This document shows positions 1 to 10,325 of a stretch of 51,540 nt of DNA, in pieces. A program made the position numbers and the translations under genes. Position 1 is the first letter of the stretch, and the number at the start of each line of letters is the position of its first letter. The notes below the pieces were generated by a model. That model had not been told where the DNA came from and searched no databases. It saw only the letters and a list, made by a program, of their open reading frames with translations. Source of the stretch: Kutzneria sp. 744. GTDB taxonomy: Bacteria > Actinomycetota > Actinomycetes > Mycobacteriales > Pseudonocardiaceae. The stretch spans positions 5,055,685 to 5,107,224 of the forward strand of contig NZ_KK037166.1 of the NCBI RefSeq assembly GCF_000568255.1, given 5' to 3'.

Positions 1-316
1 CTCCGATGGCCAGCGGCACGATGGCCGCGGTCGGGCCGATCGAGGTGCCGATCAGTGGGCGGGTGACAACCTGTTGCAGCAGCACGATGAGCACGATGAA
101 CGGCAGCGATCGGCCGAAGTCCACCACGGTGCCCAGGATCCGGTGCAGCAGCGGGACGGGTCTGAGGCCGTCCGGCGCCGACACGTGCAACAGCACGCCC
201 AGCGGGATCCCGAGCGCCGTGGCGAACAACGTCGCCACGCCGACCATGTACAGCGTCTGGCCGAGCGCGGGGTGGAGCAGGTCGAACACATCGGACCACG
301 GAGTGGTCGGTCTCAC
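1..316 (-). CDS. metI: Methionine ABC transporter permease (MetI-like), partial
   Basis: The first 105 codons are in the window and the 3' end is cut off by the left edge. The start is GTG at 316, whose GTGA overlaps the TGA stop of the ATP-binding gene, so the two are translationally coupled. Translation begins VRPTTPWSDVFDLL and continues with hydrophobic segments typical of the BPD permease fold, including LFATALGIPLGVLLH and FIVLIVLLQQVVTRPLIG. MetI permeases form the membrane channel of the MetNIQ importer for methionine. The SAM riboswitch upstream of the operon supports methionine as substrate. A binding-protein gene (metQ) is expected just beyond the edge but is not seen. The nucleotide sequence rather than a long open frame shows this gene, because it runs off the end. 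Confidence 0.85.
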   Translation of the reverse strand, partial: MRPTTPWSDVFDLLHPALGQTLYMVGVATLFATALGIPLGVLLHVSAPDGLRPVPLLHRILGTVVDFGRSLPFIVLIVLLQQVVTRPLIGTSIGPTAAIVPLAIG

Positions 317-1350
317 GCAGCGACTCCCTGCGGACCCTTCGGGGTCCGTCGAACGAGGGCGCCGGCCTCGGAGATCCACTCGAGCGCGGAGTCGGCCCGT
401 TCGCCGGTCAGGCCCAGCCGGAACCGGGCCACCGGGGTCTCGCCGAGACGGGTCAGTCCGCCGCCGAGCACGGCGAGGTCGACGCCGAACCGGTTGGACG
501 CCTCCGGCAGCAGCGCGCCCACCGCGGCGAAGCCGACCAGCACCACGTCCGCGACGCGGTCGTGGTTGCCGGCGACGCCGTCGGTCTGGTCGAGCGCGGG
601 CAGCAGCGCGTTGGCGGTACGACTGTCCACATCGGACACAAGGTCGAGCAGTTTGCCGTTCTCCACGATCCGGCCGCCGTCGAGCAGCGCCACGTCGTCG
701 CAGATCCGGCGGACGACCGCCATGTCGTGTGTGACAACAACAACCGTGACTCCGAGCTCCGCTCGGGCCCGGTCGAGAACGGTGAGCACGGAGCCGGCGG
801 TCTCCGGGTCCAGCGCCGAGGTGGGTTCATCGGCCAGCAGCACCGCCGGGTTCGCGGCCAGCGCGCGGGCGACCGCGATGCGTTGCCGCTGCCCACCGGA
901 AAGCTGGTCCGGGTACGACGCCGCCTTGTCCGTCAGGCCCACCAGATCGAGCAGTTCGCCCACGCGACGACGCCGCGTCGGGCCGTCAACACCCGCGGTT
1001 TCCAGCGGCAGCGCCACATTGCCCGCCGCCGTGCGCTGACGCAGCAGGGAATCCCCTTGCGGCACAACGCCGATCTGCCGCCGCGCCGCGCGCAGGCGGT
1101 TGCCGTCCAGCGTGACGAGGTCGGTTCCGTCGACACGGATCGCGCCGCTGTCCGGTCGCTCCAGCAGGGCGATGCAGCGGGCCAGGGTCGACTTGCCGGA
1201 GCCGCTCGGGCCCACGACGCCGCACACCGCGCCGGCCTGGACCTCAAGGGTGACGCCGTCCAGCGCGCGCACCGCGCCGCTGCGGCTGGGGAAGGATTTG
1301 ACCAGATTGTCGACAGTGATCACTTTATGCTCCACGGCACGCGCGGCCAC
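313..1350 (-). CDS. metN: Methionine ABC transporter ATP-binding protein MetN
   Basis: 345 residues from a GTG start. ABC ATPase with Walker A GPSGSGKST at 47-55, Q-loop near 98, signature LSGGQ at 150-154, Walker B VLLADEPT at 170-177 and H-loop His208. The C-terminal part (about 270-345) matches the NIL/ACT-like regulatory domain that distinguishes MetN and senses methionine in the cytoplasm; this is family knowledge. It energises the methionine importer with the coupled permease. Expression should be set by the leader, which holds a SAM riboswitch and a small cysteine-containing ORF. Just upstream (1374-1404) the leader carries CCGTCC that can pair with either of two GGACGG copies. An internal GTG (VITVDNLV) is an alternative start 9 codons later. 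Confidence 0.93.
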   Translation of the reverse strand: MAARAVEHKVITVDNLVKSFPSRSGAVRALDGVTLEVQAGAVCGVVGPSGSGKSTLARCIALLERPDSGAIRVDGTDLVTLDGNRLRAARRQIGVVPQGDSLLRQRTAAGNVALPLETAGVDGPTRRRRVGELLDLVGLTDKAASYPDQLSGGQRQRIAVARALAANPAVLLADEPTSALDPETAGSVLTVLDRARAELGVTVVVVTHDMAVVRRICDDVALLDGGRIVENGKLLDLVSDVDSRTANALLPALDQTDGVAGNHDRVADVVLVGFAAVGALLPEASNRFGVDLAVLGGGLTRLGETPVARFRLGLTGERADSALEWISEAGALVRRTPKGPQGVAA

Positions 1351-1444
1351 GCACGCTCATGGCGCGCGTATGACCGTCCTTTTTGGACCGTCCTAACCGG
1401 ACGGGGCGATTAAGGGTGAACCGACAGCAGCGGCGGGTAGGGTG

Positions 1445-1543
1445 TTACCGGCCGGCCTGACAGCCCGTGGCGGTGCGGCGGCACTGATCGACGACTCGAC
1501 GGCGGGTGAGCAGCAGAGCTGCGCACACTCGGGCGAGGTCCAT
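1445..1543 (-). CDS. Putative cysteine-containing leader peptide upstream of metN
   Basis: A 32-residue ORF, ATG start at 1543, TAA stop at 1445. It has a clear ribosome site GGAGG six bases upstream, immediately next to the 3' strand of the SAM riboswitch P1 helix. The sequence starts MDLARVCAALL and has the core LLTRRRVVDQCRR, ending TGCQAGR; there are three cysteines. The pattern LTxRRxVDxxR followed by a terminal cysteine resembles short leader peptides often annotated before sulfur-metabolism genes in actinobacteria (recalled family knowledge, not searched). Inference: ribosome stalling on limiting cysteine could add a second input to metNI control. The 94 bases to metN contain alternative short hairpins (1374-1404). 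Confidence 0.6.
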   Translation of the reverse strand: MDLARVCAALLLTRRRVVDQCRRTATGCQAGR

Positions 1544-1550
1544 GACGTCC

Positions 1551-1637
1551 TCCATCGGTCCTGGCGGTAGCACCTGCCCGGGGTCGGGTGGTTGCTGCGG
1601 CTTCGTCGATCCAGGTCTCTCGGCCGCTCGGGATGGA
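1551..1637 (-). ncRNA. SAM riboswitch (S-box/SAM-I type) controlling metNI
   Basis: Read on the minus strand the segment has the S-box landmarks in order: CCATC (P1 5' strand, 1632-1636), CCGAGCGGCCGAGAGA, CCTGG, CGACGAAGCCGCAGCAACC, a variable stem with CCCGGG, then CAGGTGCTACCGCCAGG, and GATGG (P1 3' strand, 1552-1556). P1 can form six pairs (TCCATC/GATGGA). The downstream genes encode a methionine importer, matching the known role of SAM riboswitches. The ribosome site of the leader peptide abuts the P1 3' strand, so control may be translational. Covariance-model scoring has not been run. Confidence 0.85.
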
Positions 1638-1980
1638 TGCAAGTAGCAGTACACCCGACCGGTATGTGGAAAATCAAGCCATGCCCAGGAAGAACCACGG
1701 ATCGTTCGGTAAGTCACACCGATGCCCGGTGATTACTCGGTTCACGACGTATCCCACGGTAGGTTCCCCGGCACCCAGGGTTATCCACAACCCGGCAAGT
1801 TGTCCACAGGCCGGACACTTTCAAGATCATCCAGGTGAGGGGCTCGATAGAATGGCATCGGGGACGCCCCCCTGGGTTGGGTTGGGGGCTGCGGTGTGGG
1901 GGCGCGGCTGAATCCGAAAGTCACGGGGTGGCGGGAAGAAGCCGATGGGGGCGGGTGTTGCCGCAGACGTGGGGGGGGGA
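1638..1980. other. Intergenic region with two DnaA-box-like sites and a G-rich run
   Basis: No convincing gene in these 343 bases. They contain TTATCCACA (1781-1789) and TTGTCCACA (1800-1808), both on the plus strand and 19 bp apart, each fitting the actinobacterial DnaA-box consensus (TTGTCCACA/TTATCCACA). Around 1862-1907 there is a G-rich run with repeated GGGTTGGGTTGGGGG. The promoter of the SAM-riboswitch leader should lie near 1640-1700 on the minus strand. Whether the boxes bind DnaA is untested. Confidence 0.45.
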
Positions 1981-2821
1981 CTACGCGGCGGCGGCTTCGG
2001 CTACGCGGACGAAGTCGGCGATGCCGAGTTGCTCGCCGCGCAGGGAGGGGTCGACGCCGGCGGCGGTGAGGAGCTGGCCGGCGCGGTCGGCGGAGCCGGC
2101 CCAGCCGGCGAGGGCGGCGCGGAGGGTCTTGCGGCGCTGGGCGAAGGCGGCGTAAGGGTGAAGAGGGCCTCGCGTGACACGGAGGACGGACCTCGCGGCG
2201 GGTGAAGGCGACGAGGGCGGAGTCGACGTTGGGCACGGGCCAGAGGACGGAGCGGGGCTCGGGTCCGGCGCGGCGGGCGGAGGCGTACCAAGCGAGCTTG
2301 ACGCTGGGAACCCCGTAGACCCGACTGCCGGGACCGGCGGCCATGCGGTCGGCGACCTCGGACTGGACCATGACGAGCCCGGTCCGCAGTGACGGCAGCT
2401 CGGCCAGCAGATGCAGGATGATCGGCACGGAGACGTTGTACGGCAGGTTGGCGACCAAGGCCGTGGGGGCGGCGCCGAGCTGGTCGGCGGTGACCCGCAT
2501 GGCATCGGCGCCGACGACGGTGAGCCGGGACGCGAAGTCGGGGGCGAACTCGGCGGCGGTCGCGGGGAGCCGGGCGGCCAACACCGGATCGATCTCGACG
2601 GCGACGACGGCCTGGCACACGGGCAGCAGCGCCAGGGTCAAGGACCCGAGGCCGGGACCGACCTCGAGGGCGACGTCATCGGCGGTGACACCGGAGACGG
2701 CGACGATACGCCGCACGGTGTTGGTGTCGTGCACGAAGTTCTGGCCCAGCTTCTTGGTCGGACGGACGTCCAACTCCTGGGCAAGGGCGCGGACCTCGAC
2801 GGGTCCCAGCAGTTCGGGCAC
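1981..2821 (-). pseudogene. rsmA: 16S rRNA dimethyladenosine transferase RsmA (KsgA), frameshifted
   Basis: The N-terminal frame carries the SAM-binding motifs [26 protein letters not shown] and the catalytic motif NLPYNVSVP, then [15 protein letters not shown]. After TRREV, near 2195, the family sequence continues in a second frame ([11 protein letters not shown]) and, near 2160, in a third ([17 protein letters not shown] ... [15 protein letters not shown]). Restoring one base near 2195 and about four near 2160 gives an unbroken protein of about 281 residues, the usual length. The enzyme dimethylates two adjacent adenines near the 3' end of 16S rRNA. The GTG at 2821 is preferred as start; an upstream in-frame GTG at 2872 overlaps rpfB. 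Either a true pseudogene or two small assembly deletions. Confidence 0.85.
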
Positions 2822-2838
2822 GAAGCGAGATTCTAGGC

Positions 2839-4739
<1,901 letters not shown>

Positions 4740-5564
4740 TCATACGCCCAGGCCGAAGACTCGGTTCACCGTTGCGGTGACGATTGTTGCCAACTCACCG
4801 ACGTGCACTCCCCGTAGATCAGCGAGTTCACGGAGCGTGTACGCGGCGCAGTACGGCTCGTTCGGACGACCCCGGAACGGGTGCGGCGTCAGGAAAGGCG
4901 CGTCGGTCTCCACAAGCAACTGTTGTAGTGGGACAACCATTGCCGCGTCCCGCAACGGTTTCGCGTTGCGGAACGTGACCGTGCCCGAGAACGACAGCAC
5001 GTAACCGTTGGCCACGCAGCGTCGCGCCAGATCCACGTCGCCGGAAAAGCTGTGGAACACCACGGTCTCCGGGGCGCCCTCCTCGTCCAGGATGCGCATC
5101 ACGTCCTCGTGCGCGTCCCGGTCGTGGATCATCAGCGGCTTGCCCAGGCGCTTGGAAAGCTCGATGTGCCAACGGAAAGCGTCCTGCTGGGCATCGTGCG
5201 GGGCGTAGTCCCAGTAGTAGTCCAAACCGGTCTCGCCGATCGCCACCACCCGCGGGTGCGCGGCCAGCGCGGCCAACTCGTCCCGCTCGGCCTCGCCGAA
5301 GTCCTTGGTACGCGTGGGATGCAGCGCGACGGCGGCGAAAACGCGATCGTCCCAAGTGGACGCTTCGACGGCCCAGCGCGCGGCGGCCATGTCATCGGCG
5401 ACGGTGATCGCGTGGCCGATGCCCGCCGACTCGGCACGGTCCATCATGGACCGGACATCAGCGGAATCCTTGGCGCCACAGGCTTCCAGATGAGTGTGGG
5501 CGTCGACCGCCGACACCGGAAGACGCTCCGGTATCGGCGGCCGTTCTCCCTTGCGAGGTGTCAC
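4740..5564 (-). CDS. tatD: TatD-family metal-dependent DNase/hydrolase
   Basis: 274 residues from a GTG start. The metal-site motifs of the TatD family are complete: DAHTHLE (HxH) near the N-terminus, GETGLDYY with the metal-bridging Glu, MIHDRDAH, VFHSFSG, and ETDAPFLTP near the C-terminus. TatD proteins are TIM-barrel hydrolases with 3'-exonuclease activity on DNA in studied members. It lies 73 bp downstream of metG and upstream of rpfB, the order seen in mycobacteria, so cotranscription with metG is plausible. Confidence 0.93.
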   Translation of the reverse strand: MTPRKGERPPIPERLPVSAVDAHTHLEACGAKDSADVRSMMDRAESAGIGHAITVADDMAAARWAVEASTWDDRVFAAVALHPTRTKDFGEAERDELAALAAHPRVVAIGETGLDYYWDYAPHDAQQDAFRWHIELSKRLGKPLMIHDRDAHEDVMRILDEEGAPETVVFHSFSGDVDLARRCVANGYVLSFSGTVTFRNAKPLRDAAMVVPLQQLLVETDAPFLTPHPFRGRPNEPYCAAYTLRELADLRGVHVGELATIVTATVNRVFGLGV

Positions 5565-5637
5565 GGCTCTCGCCTCGCGGAGCGAGGCGAAGCCGCGACT
5601 GAGGTCGCTGTGCTCATTGGCGAACTCGCAAGCTCGT

Positions 5638-7431
5638 TCACTTCTCGATCGGAGCCCACTCCGGACCGGTCTCGCCCAGCTCCGGGTCGAGCTTGGCGAA
5701 CAACGGGGTCGGCTTGCTCAGCGGCACGCCGACCTCGATCGGCGTGGACTCCCACCTGGCCTGCTCGGTCGTGTAGTCACCGGTCAGCACGGGGTACTCG
5801 CGCGACGGGTCGTCCAGGTCGGTGACCTCGCGCATCTCCGGCTGCGAGGCCCACAGGCCGGTGCCGCCCAGCAGCTCGTGGATCTTCTGCGCGGAGTGCG
5901 GCAGGAACGGCGTGAGCAGCGTGTTGGCGTCCTTGACCACCTGCAACGCGGTGTGCAGCACCGTGTCGCGGCGGGCCGGGTCGTCCTTGAGCTTCCACGG
6001 CTCCTGGTCGGACAGGTACTTGTTGGCCGCCGACACCACCCGCATCGCCTCGCCGATGCCGGCACGGAAGCGCGAGTGCCGCAGGTGGGCGCCCACGGTG
6101 TCGAAAGCCGCCTTGGACAGCGTCTTCAGGTCCTCGTCGGCCTGGGTGGGCGCGGTCGGCGCCGGCACGGCTCCGACGTTCTTGTGCGCCATCGAGACCG
6201 AGCGGTTGACCAGGTTGCCCCACTCGTTGGCCAGCTCGAAGTTGATCCGCCGGACGAACTCGTCCCAGGTGAAGTCCACGTCCTGGGTCTCGGGGCCGGC
6301 GGCCGAGATGAAGTAGCGCAACGCGTCCGGGCCGAACTCGGCCAGGAAGTCCCGCACGTAGATGACCCGGCCCCGCGAGGTGGAGAACTTGGAGCCGCTC
6401 ATGGTGAGGAACTCGCTGGAGGCGATCTCCGTGGGCAGGTTGAGCGTGCCGTACGGCCCGGGCTTGCCGCCCTTGTCGCCGGCCCCGTTGTGCCCCATCA
6501 GCAGCGCGGGCCAGATCTGGGCGTGGAAGGTGATGTTGTCCTTGCCCATGAAGTGCACGATCGGCGTCTCGGGGTCGGTCCAGAAACGCTTCCACGCGTC
6601 CGGGTCGCCGCTGCGCCGGGCCCACTCCACGCTGGCCGAGAAGTAGCCGATCACGGCGTCGAACCACACGTAGAACCGCTTGAGGCCCTGGTCGCGCCAG
6701 CCGTCCAGCGGGATCGGCACGCCCCAGTCCAGGTCGCGGGTGATGGCCCGCGGCCGCATGTCGTCGACCAGGTTCTTGGTGAAGTTGACGACGTTGGGGC
6801 GCCAGTCGGTCTTGGACGCCAGCCACTCGCCCAGCGTGCGGGTGAACGCCGGCAGGTCCAGGAACAGGTGCTCGGTCTCGACGAACTTGGGCTTCTCGCC
6901 GTTGATCCGCGACTTGGGGTTGATCAGGTCGGCGGCGTCGAGCTGGTTGCCGCAGTTGTCGCACTGGTCGCCGCGCGCGCCGTCGTAGCCGCAGATCGGG
7001 CAGGTGCCCTCGATGTAGCGGTCGGGCAGGGTGCGGCCGGTGGACGGGCTGACCGCGCCGGTCGTGGTCTTGGGCAGGATGTAGCCGTTGTCGTTGAGCG
7101 CCAGGAAGATCTGCTGCACCACGTCGTAGTGGTTGCGCGTGGTGGTGCGCGTGTACAGGTCGTAGGTCACGCCGAGGGCGCGCATGTCCTCCGCGACGAC
7201 ACGGTGGTACTTGTCCGCGGTCTGCTGCGGCGTCAGGCCCTCCTTGTCGGCCTGGACCAGGATCGGGGTGCCGTGCTCGTCGCTGCCGGAGACCATGAGC
7301 ACGTCATGGCCGGACATTCGCATGTAGCGGGCGAACAGGTCGGAGGGAACACCGATACCGGAGACATGGCCGATGTGACGGGGGCCGTTGGCGTAGGGCC
7401 AGGCCACCGCCGTCAGCACGGAGGCACTCAT
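5638..7431 (-). CDS. metG: Methionyl-tRNA synthetase
   Basis: 597 residues with start ATG at 7431 ([16 protein letters not shown]). It has the class I signature HIGH at 19-22 and the KMSKS equivalent KFSTS at 348-352 ([11 protein letters not shown]). A single four-cysteine zinc knuckle sits at Cys144, 147, 157 and 160. The anticodon-binding domain follows ([17 protein letters not shown]). It charges tRNA-Met with methionine in the cytoplasm. The frame is open upstream of 7431 but that part has no family similarity. The gene follows rsmI by 31 bp on the same strand. Confidence 0.96.
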   Translation of the reverse strand: MSASVLTAVAWPYANGPRHIGHVSGIGVPSDLFARYMRMSGHDVLMVSGSDEHGTPILVQADKEGLTPQQTADKYHRVVAEDMRALGVTYDLYTRTTTRNHYDVVQQIFLALNDNGYILPKTTTGAVSPSTGRTLPDRYIEGTCPICGYDGARGDQCDNCGNQLDAADLINPKSRINGEKPKFVETEHLFLDLPAFTRTLGEWLASKTDWRPNVVNFTKNLVDDMRPRAITRDLDWGVPIPLDGWRDQGLKRFYVWFDAVIGYFSASVEWARRSGDPDAWKRFWTDPETPIVHFMGKDNITFHAQIWPALLMGHNGAGDKGGKPGPYGTLNLPTEIASSEFLTMSGSKFSTSRGRVIYVRDFLAEFGPDALRYFISAAGPETQDVDFTWDEFVRRINFELANEWGNLVNRSVSMAHKNVGAVPAPTAPTQADEDLKTLSKAAFDTVGAHLRHSRFRAGIGEAMRVVSAANKYLSDQEPWKLKDDPARRDTVLHTALQVVKDANTLLTPFLPHSAQKIHELLGGTGLWASQPEMREVTDLDDPSREYPVLTGDYTTEQARWESTPIEVGVPLSKPTPLFAKLDPELGETGPEWAPIEK

Positions 7432-7462
7432 GGGCGTAAGGGTACGGGGACGCCCCGACTGA

Positions 7463-8317
7463 TTACTTCTTGGCCGCGACCACACTGTCGTACAGCGCCT
7501 TCTTGCTGACGCCGGCACCCGCCGCGACCTCGGCAACCACATCCTTGAGGCGTTGTCCAGCGGCTACCCGCTCCTGCACCGCCGGCACCAGGTCGGCCAC
7601 GTCGGTGACGTCCACGACGACCGGCTCGGCCCCGGCGAACACCACCGTGACCTCGCCGCCGACCCCGGCGGCGGCCCACTCGGCCAGCTCGGCCAGGGTG
7701 CCCCGCCGGACCTGCTCGTCGGACTTGGTGAGCTGGCGGCAGACCGCGCCCCGGCGGTCCGCGCCCAGCACCTCGACGGCATCGGCCAGCGTCGCCGCCA
7801 CCCGATGCGGTGATTCGAAGATGACGCAGGCCCGGGTCTCGGCGGCCAGCGTGGCCAGCCACTTGCGGCGCTCCCCCGGCTTGCGCGGCGGGAAGCCGTC
7901 GAAGCAGAACCGGTCGACCGGCACCCCAGACAGGGCCAGCGCGGTGACCACCGCCGACGGGCCGGGCAGGCAGGTGATCGGCAGGTCCTCGGCCACGCAG
8001 GCGGCGACCAGGCGGTAGCCGGGGTCGGACACGCTCGGCATGCCGGCGTCGGTCACCAGCAACACCGTTTGTCCGGATGCGACCGCCTTGACCAGCCCGG
8101 GCAGCCGGGCCGTCTCCACCGCGTCGTAGAAACTGACGACCTTGCCGGCGGGCTTGACCCCCAGGCCGGCGGCCAGCGAACGCAGCTTGCGGGTGTCCTC
8201 CGCGGCCACCAGATCGGCCGTGGCCAGGGCATCCACCAGACGCTGGGTGGCGTCGCCGAGGTTGCCCAGGGGCGTCGCCGCCAACAGCAGACGGCCGGTG
8301 CCCGATACGGTATTCAC
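7463..8317 (-). CDS. rsmI: 16S rRNA 2'-O-ribose methyltransferase RsmI
   Basis: 284 residues from GTG at 8317. Tetrapyrrole-methylase fold with the RsmI motifs [55 protein letters not shown] and IFESPHR. RsmI methylates the ribose of C1402 in 16S rRNA. The start is chosen because a -10-like TAGGGT on this strand ends exactly seven bases upstream, which would give a leaderless mRNA; GTG at 8326 is the alternative. The gene diverges from pmt, and this pairing is also seen in mycobacteria. Confidence 0.94.
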   Translation of the reverse strand: MNTVSGTGRLLLAATPLGNLGDATQRLVDALATADLVAAEDTRKLRSLAAGLGVKPAGKVVSFYDAVETARLPGLVKAVASGQTVLLVTDAGMPSVSDPGYRLVAACVAEDLPITCLPGPSAVVTALALSGVPVDRFCFDGFPPRKPGERRKWLATLAAETRACVIFESPHRVAATLADAVEVLGADRRGAVCRQLTKSDEQVRRGTLAELAEWAAAGVGGEVTVVFAGAEPVVVDVTDVADLVPAVQERVAAGQRLKDVVAEVAAGAGVSKKALYDSVVAAKK

Positions 8318-8324
8318 GCCACTC

Positions 8325-8334
8325 ACCCTACGAT
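8325..8334. promoter_or_regulatory. Overlapping divergent -10 elements for rsmI and pmt
   Basis: Only 25 bp separate the two start codons. ACCCTA (8325-8330) reads TAGGGT on the minus strand, seven bases before the rsmI GTG. TACGAT (8329-8334) lies on the plus strand, eight bases before the pmt GTG. The two share the TA at 8329-8330. Both fit TANNNT, and both would give leaderless transcripts. Inferred from sequence only. Confidence 0.55.
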
Positions 8335-8342
8335 CGACCCCC

Positions 8343-9932
8343 GTGACGACCATCGTGGAGCGGACCGAACCCGAGCCCGACGGCGTGGTGGACGTCGGCG
8401 AGCTGCCGCCGGCGACGCAGCCGTCCACCGCCGGGCCACTGGAACGCCTCGCCGTCTGGCGGCCGACGGACACTGTCCGCGGGTGGCTGGTCACGCTCAG
8501 CGTCACGCTGCTCGGCGCCCTGATCCGGTTCTGGGACCTCGGCTCGCCGACCGACCGCGGCACGCCCGTGTTCGACGAGAAGCACTACGTGCCGCAGGCG
8601 TGGCAGATGCTGCGCAACGGCGGCTACGAGGACAACCCCGGCTACGAGCTGGTGGTGCACCCGCCGGTCGGCAAGTACCTGATCGCGGTCGGCGAGTGGC
8701 TGTTCGGCTACGACGGCTGGGGCTGGCGGTTCTCCTCGGCCATCGCCGGCACGCTGTGCATCTTCCTGATCGTCCGGATCGGACGGCGCCTGACCCGCTC
8801 GACCATGCTGGGCGCGCTGGCCGGTGTGCTGCTGATCTGCGACGGCGTCAGCCACGTGCAGTCGCGGTTGGGCATGCTGGACATCTTCGGCGCGCTGTTC
8901 GTGGTGGTCGCCTTCGGTTGCCTGCTCGTGGACCGGGACGTCGTGCGCAACCGGTTGGCGGTCGCGGTCAGCGAGGGCTGGGTCGGCGCGTCCGAGTTCG
9001 GGCCGCGGCTCGGGTTCCGCTGGTGGCGCTTCGCCTGCGGCATCTCGCTGGGACTGGCCTGTGGCGTCAAGTGGAACGGCATCTACTACATCGTCGCTTT
9101 CGGCCTGCTGTCGGTGATCTGGGACGCGACCGCGCGGCGGGCGGCCGGGGTCGAGCGACCGTGGGCCGGCGCGATCGTGCGTGACGTGCTGCCGGCGCTG
9201 TGGGCCATCGTCGTGATCTCGGTGGCCGTGTACTTCGCGTCCTGGTGGGCCTGGTTCGGCAGCGAGACCGGCGTCGACCGGAACGCCGCCGGCAACACGG
9301 TCGCAGTCTCCAGCTGGCTGCCCAACGCCTTCCAGTCGTTCTTCTTCTACGAAGGCAACGTGCTGCACTTCCACGCCAACCTGATCACCGGCGCGCCCGG
9401 GGTCGGCACCCATCCGTGGGAGTCGAAGCCGTGGACGTGGCCCATGGGCCTGCGGCCGATGCTCTACTACATCGAGCAGTCGCCCAGCCCGCTGGCCGCC
9501 GGCTGCGGCGCTTCGGAGTGCGTCAGCGCCCAGATGCTCGTGGGCACGCCGGCGATGTGGTGGCTGGCCTTCCCCATGATCGGCTGGTCGCTGTGGCGGG
9601 CCGTCATCAAGTTCGACTGGCGCCACGCCGCCGTCATGGTCGGCTACATGGCCGGCCTGCTGCCCTGGTTCGTCAACATCGACCGGCAGATGTTCTTCTT
9701 CTACGTCACGCCCATGGCGCCGTTCCTGGTGCTGGGCCTGGTCTTGGCCTGCGGCGACATCCTCGGCCGGGCCCGCGCCGGGGCCGAGCGGCGGGGCACG
9801 GGGTTGCTGGTGGTGGCCATCTACACGGGACTGGTGGTGGCCAACTTCGTCTGGCTGTGGCCGATCCTGAACGGGGACCCGATCAGCGCCGCCCAGTGGC
9901 AGGCCGAACTCTGGCTCCCCAGCTGGCGCTGA
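8343..9932 (+). CDS. pmt: Dolichyl/polyprenyl-phosphate-mannose protein mannosyltransferase (Pmt)
   Basis: 529 residues from GTG at 8343. Multi-pass membrane enzyme of the GT39/PMT family: an early extracytoplasmic loop with the catalytic acidic pair in FDEKHYVPQAW, the RLGMLDIF segment, a hydrophobic helix series, and the C-terminal PMT segment (PWESKPWTWPMGLRPMLYY, WPILNGDPIS). It transfers mannose from polyprenyl-phosphate-mannose to secreted proteins during Sec export. Several secreted proteins in this window could be substrates, which is inference. The gene is divergent from rsmI and probably leaderless. Confidence 0.94.
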   Translation: MTTIVERTEPEPDGVVDVGELPPATQPSTAGPLERLAVWRPTDTVRGWLVTLSVTLLGALIRFWDLGSPTDRGTPVFDEKHYVPQAWQMLRNGGYEDNPGYELVVHPPVGKYLIAVGEWLFGYDGWGWRFSSAIAGTLCIFLIVRIGRRLTRSTMLGALAGVLLICDGVSHVQSRLGMLDIFGALFVVVAFGCLLVDRDVVRNRLAVAVSEGWVGASEFGPRLGFRWWRFACGISLGLACGVKWNGIYYIVAFGLLSVIWDATARRAAGVERPWAGAIVRDVLPALWAIVVISVAVYFASWWAWFGSETGVDRNAAGNTVAVSSWLPNAFQSFFFYEGNVLHFHANLITGAPGVGTHPWESKPWTWPMGLRPMLYYIEQSPSPLAAGCGASECVSAQMLVGTPAMWWLAFPMIGWSLWRAVIKFDWRHAAVMVGYMAGLLPWFVNIDRQMFFFYVTPMAPFLVLGLVLACGDILGRARAGAERRGTGLLVVAIYTGLVVANFVWLWPILNGDPISAAQWQAELWLPSWR

Positions 9933-9991
9933 CCCCGCTTTACACTTCCTGACGTTCAACGAGAGGATCGGTCCCTTGATCTTGCCGAAGG

Positions 9992-10243
9992 TCAGGGGGT
10001 GAGGGCGGTGGTGAGGGCGGGCTTCCAAGGGTTGTCGCAGCAGGGGCGGTCGATGCGGTCGCCGGCCTCGAGGTCGGCGACGACCTTGCGGATGCCGGCG
10101 GCGGTGTCGGCGTCGGACCTGGACACGACGGCGGCGACGGCGTCCAGCACGAGGGCGGCCTCACGCAGCGCGGGGGCGGTCACGACGCGGGCGTCCTGAA
10201 GGGACGGAAGCGGGGCGGTGACGGGTTCGGTGGCAGCAGACAC
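9992..10243 (-). CDS. Hypothetical protein, 83 residues
   Basis: GTG start at 10243, TGA at 9992. The sequence begins VSAATEPVTAPLPSLQDARVV and contains a helical segment APALREAALVLDAVAAVV, then IRKVVADLEAGDRIDRPCCDNPWKPAL with a Cys-Cys pair. No signal peptide or membrane segment is apparent. Codon use is like that of the neighbours, which supports real coding. No family is recognised. It is divergent from the lysyl-oxidase gene by 82 bp. Confidence 0.55.
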   Translation of the reverse strand: MSAATEPVTAPLPSLQDARVVTAPALREAALVLDAVAAVVSRSDADTAAGIRKVVADLEAGDRIDRPCCDNPWKPALTTALTP

Positions 10244-10325
10244 GGGCCGAGGTTAAGGGCATCCACGCACGGTCACAGCGGACATCACCCGATCGGGTCG
10301 GAGGCCGCGTGGCTAGGTTGAGGCC

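Noticed and set aside
5494-7509. 671-residue plus-strand open frame opposite metG
   Set aside because: Mirror frame of metG with shadow composition and no recognisable motif.
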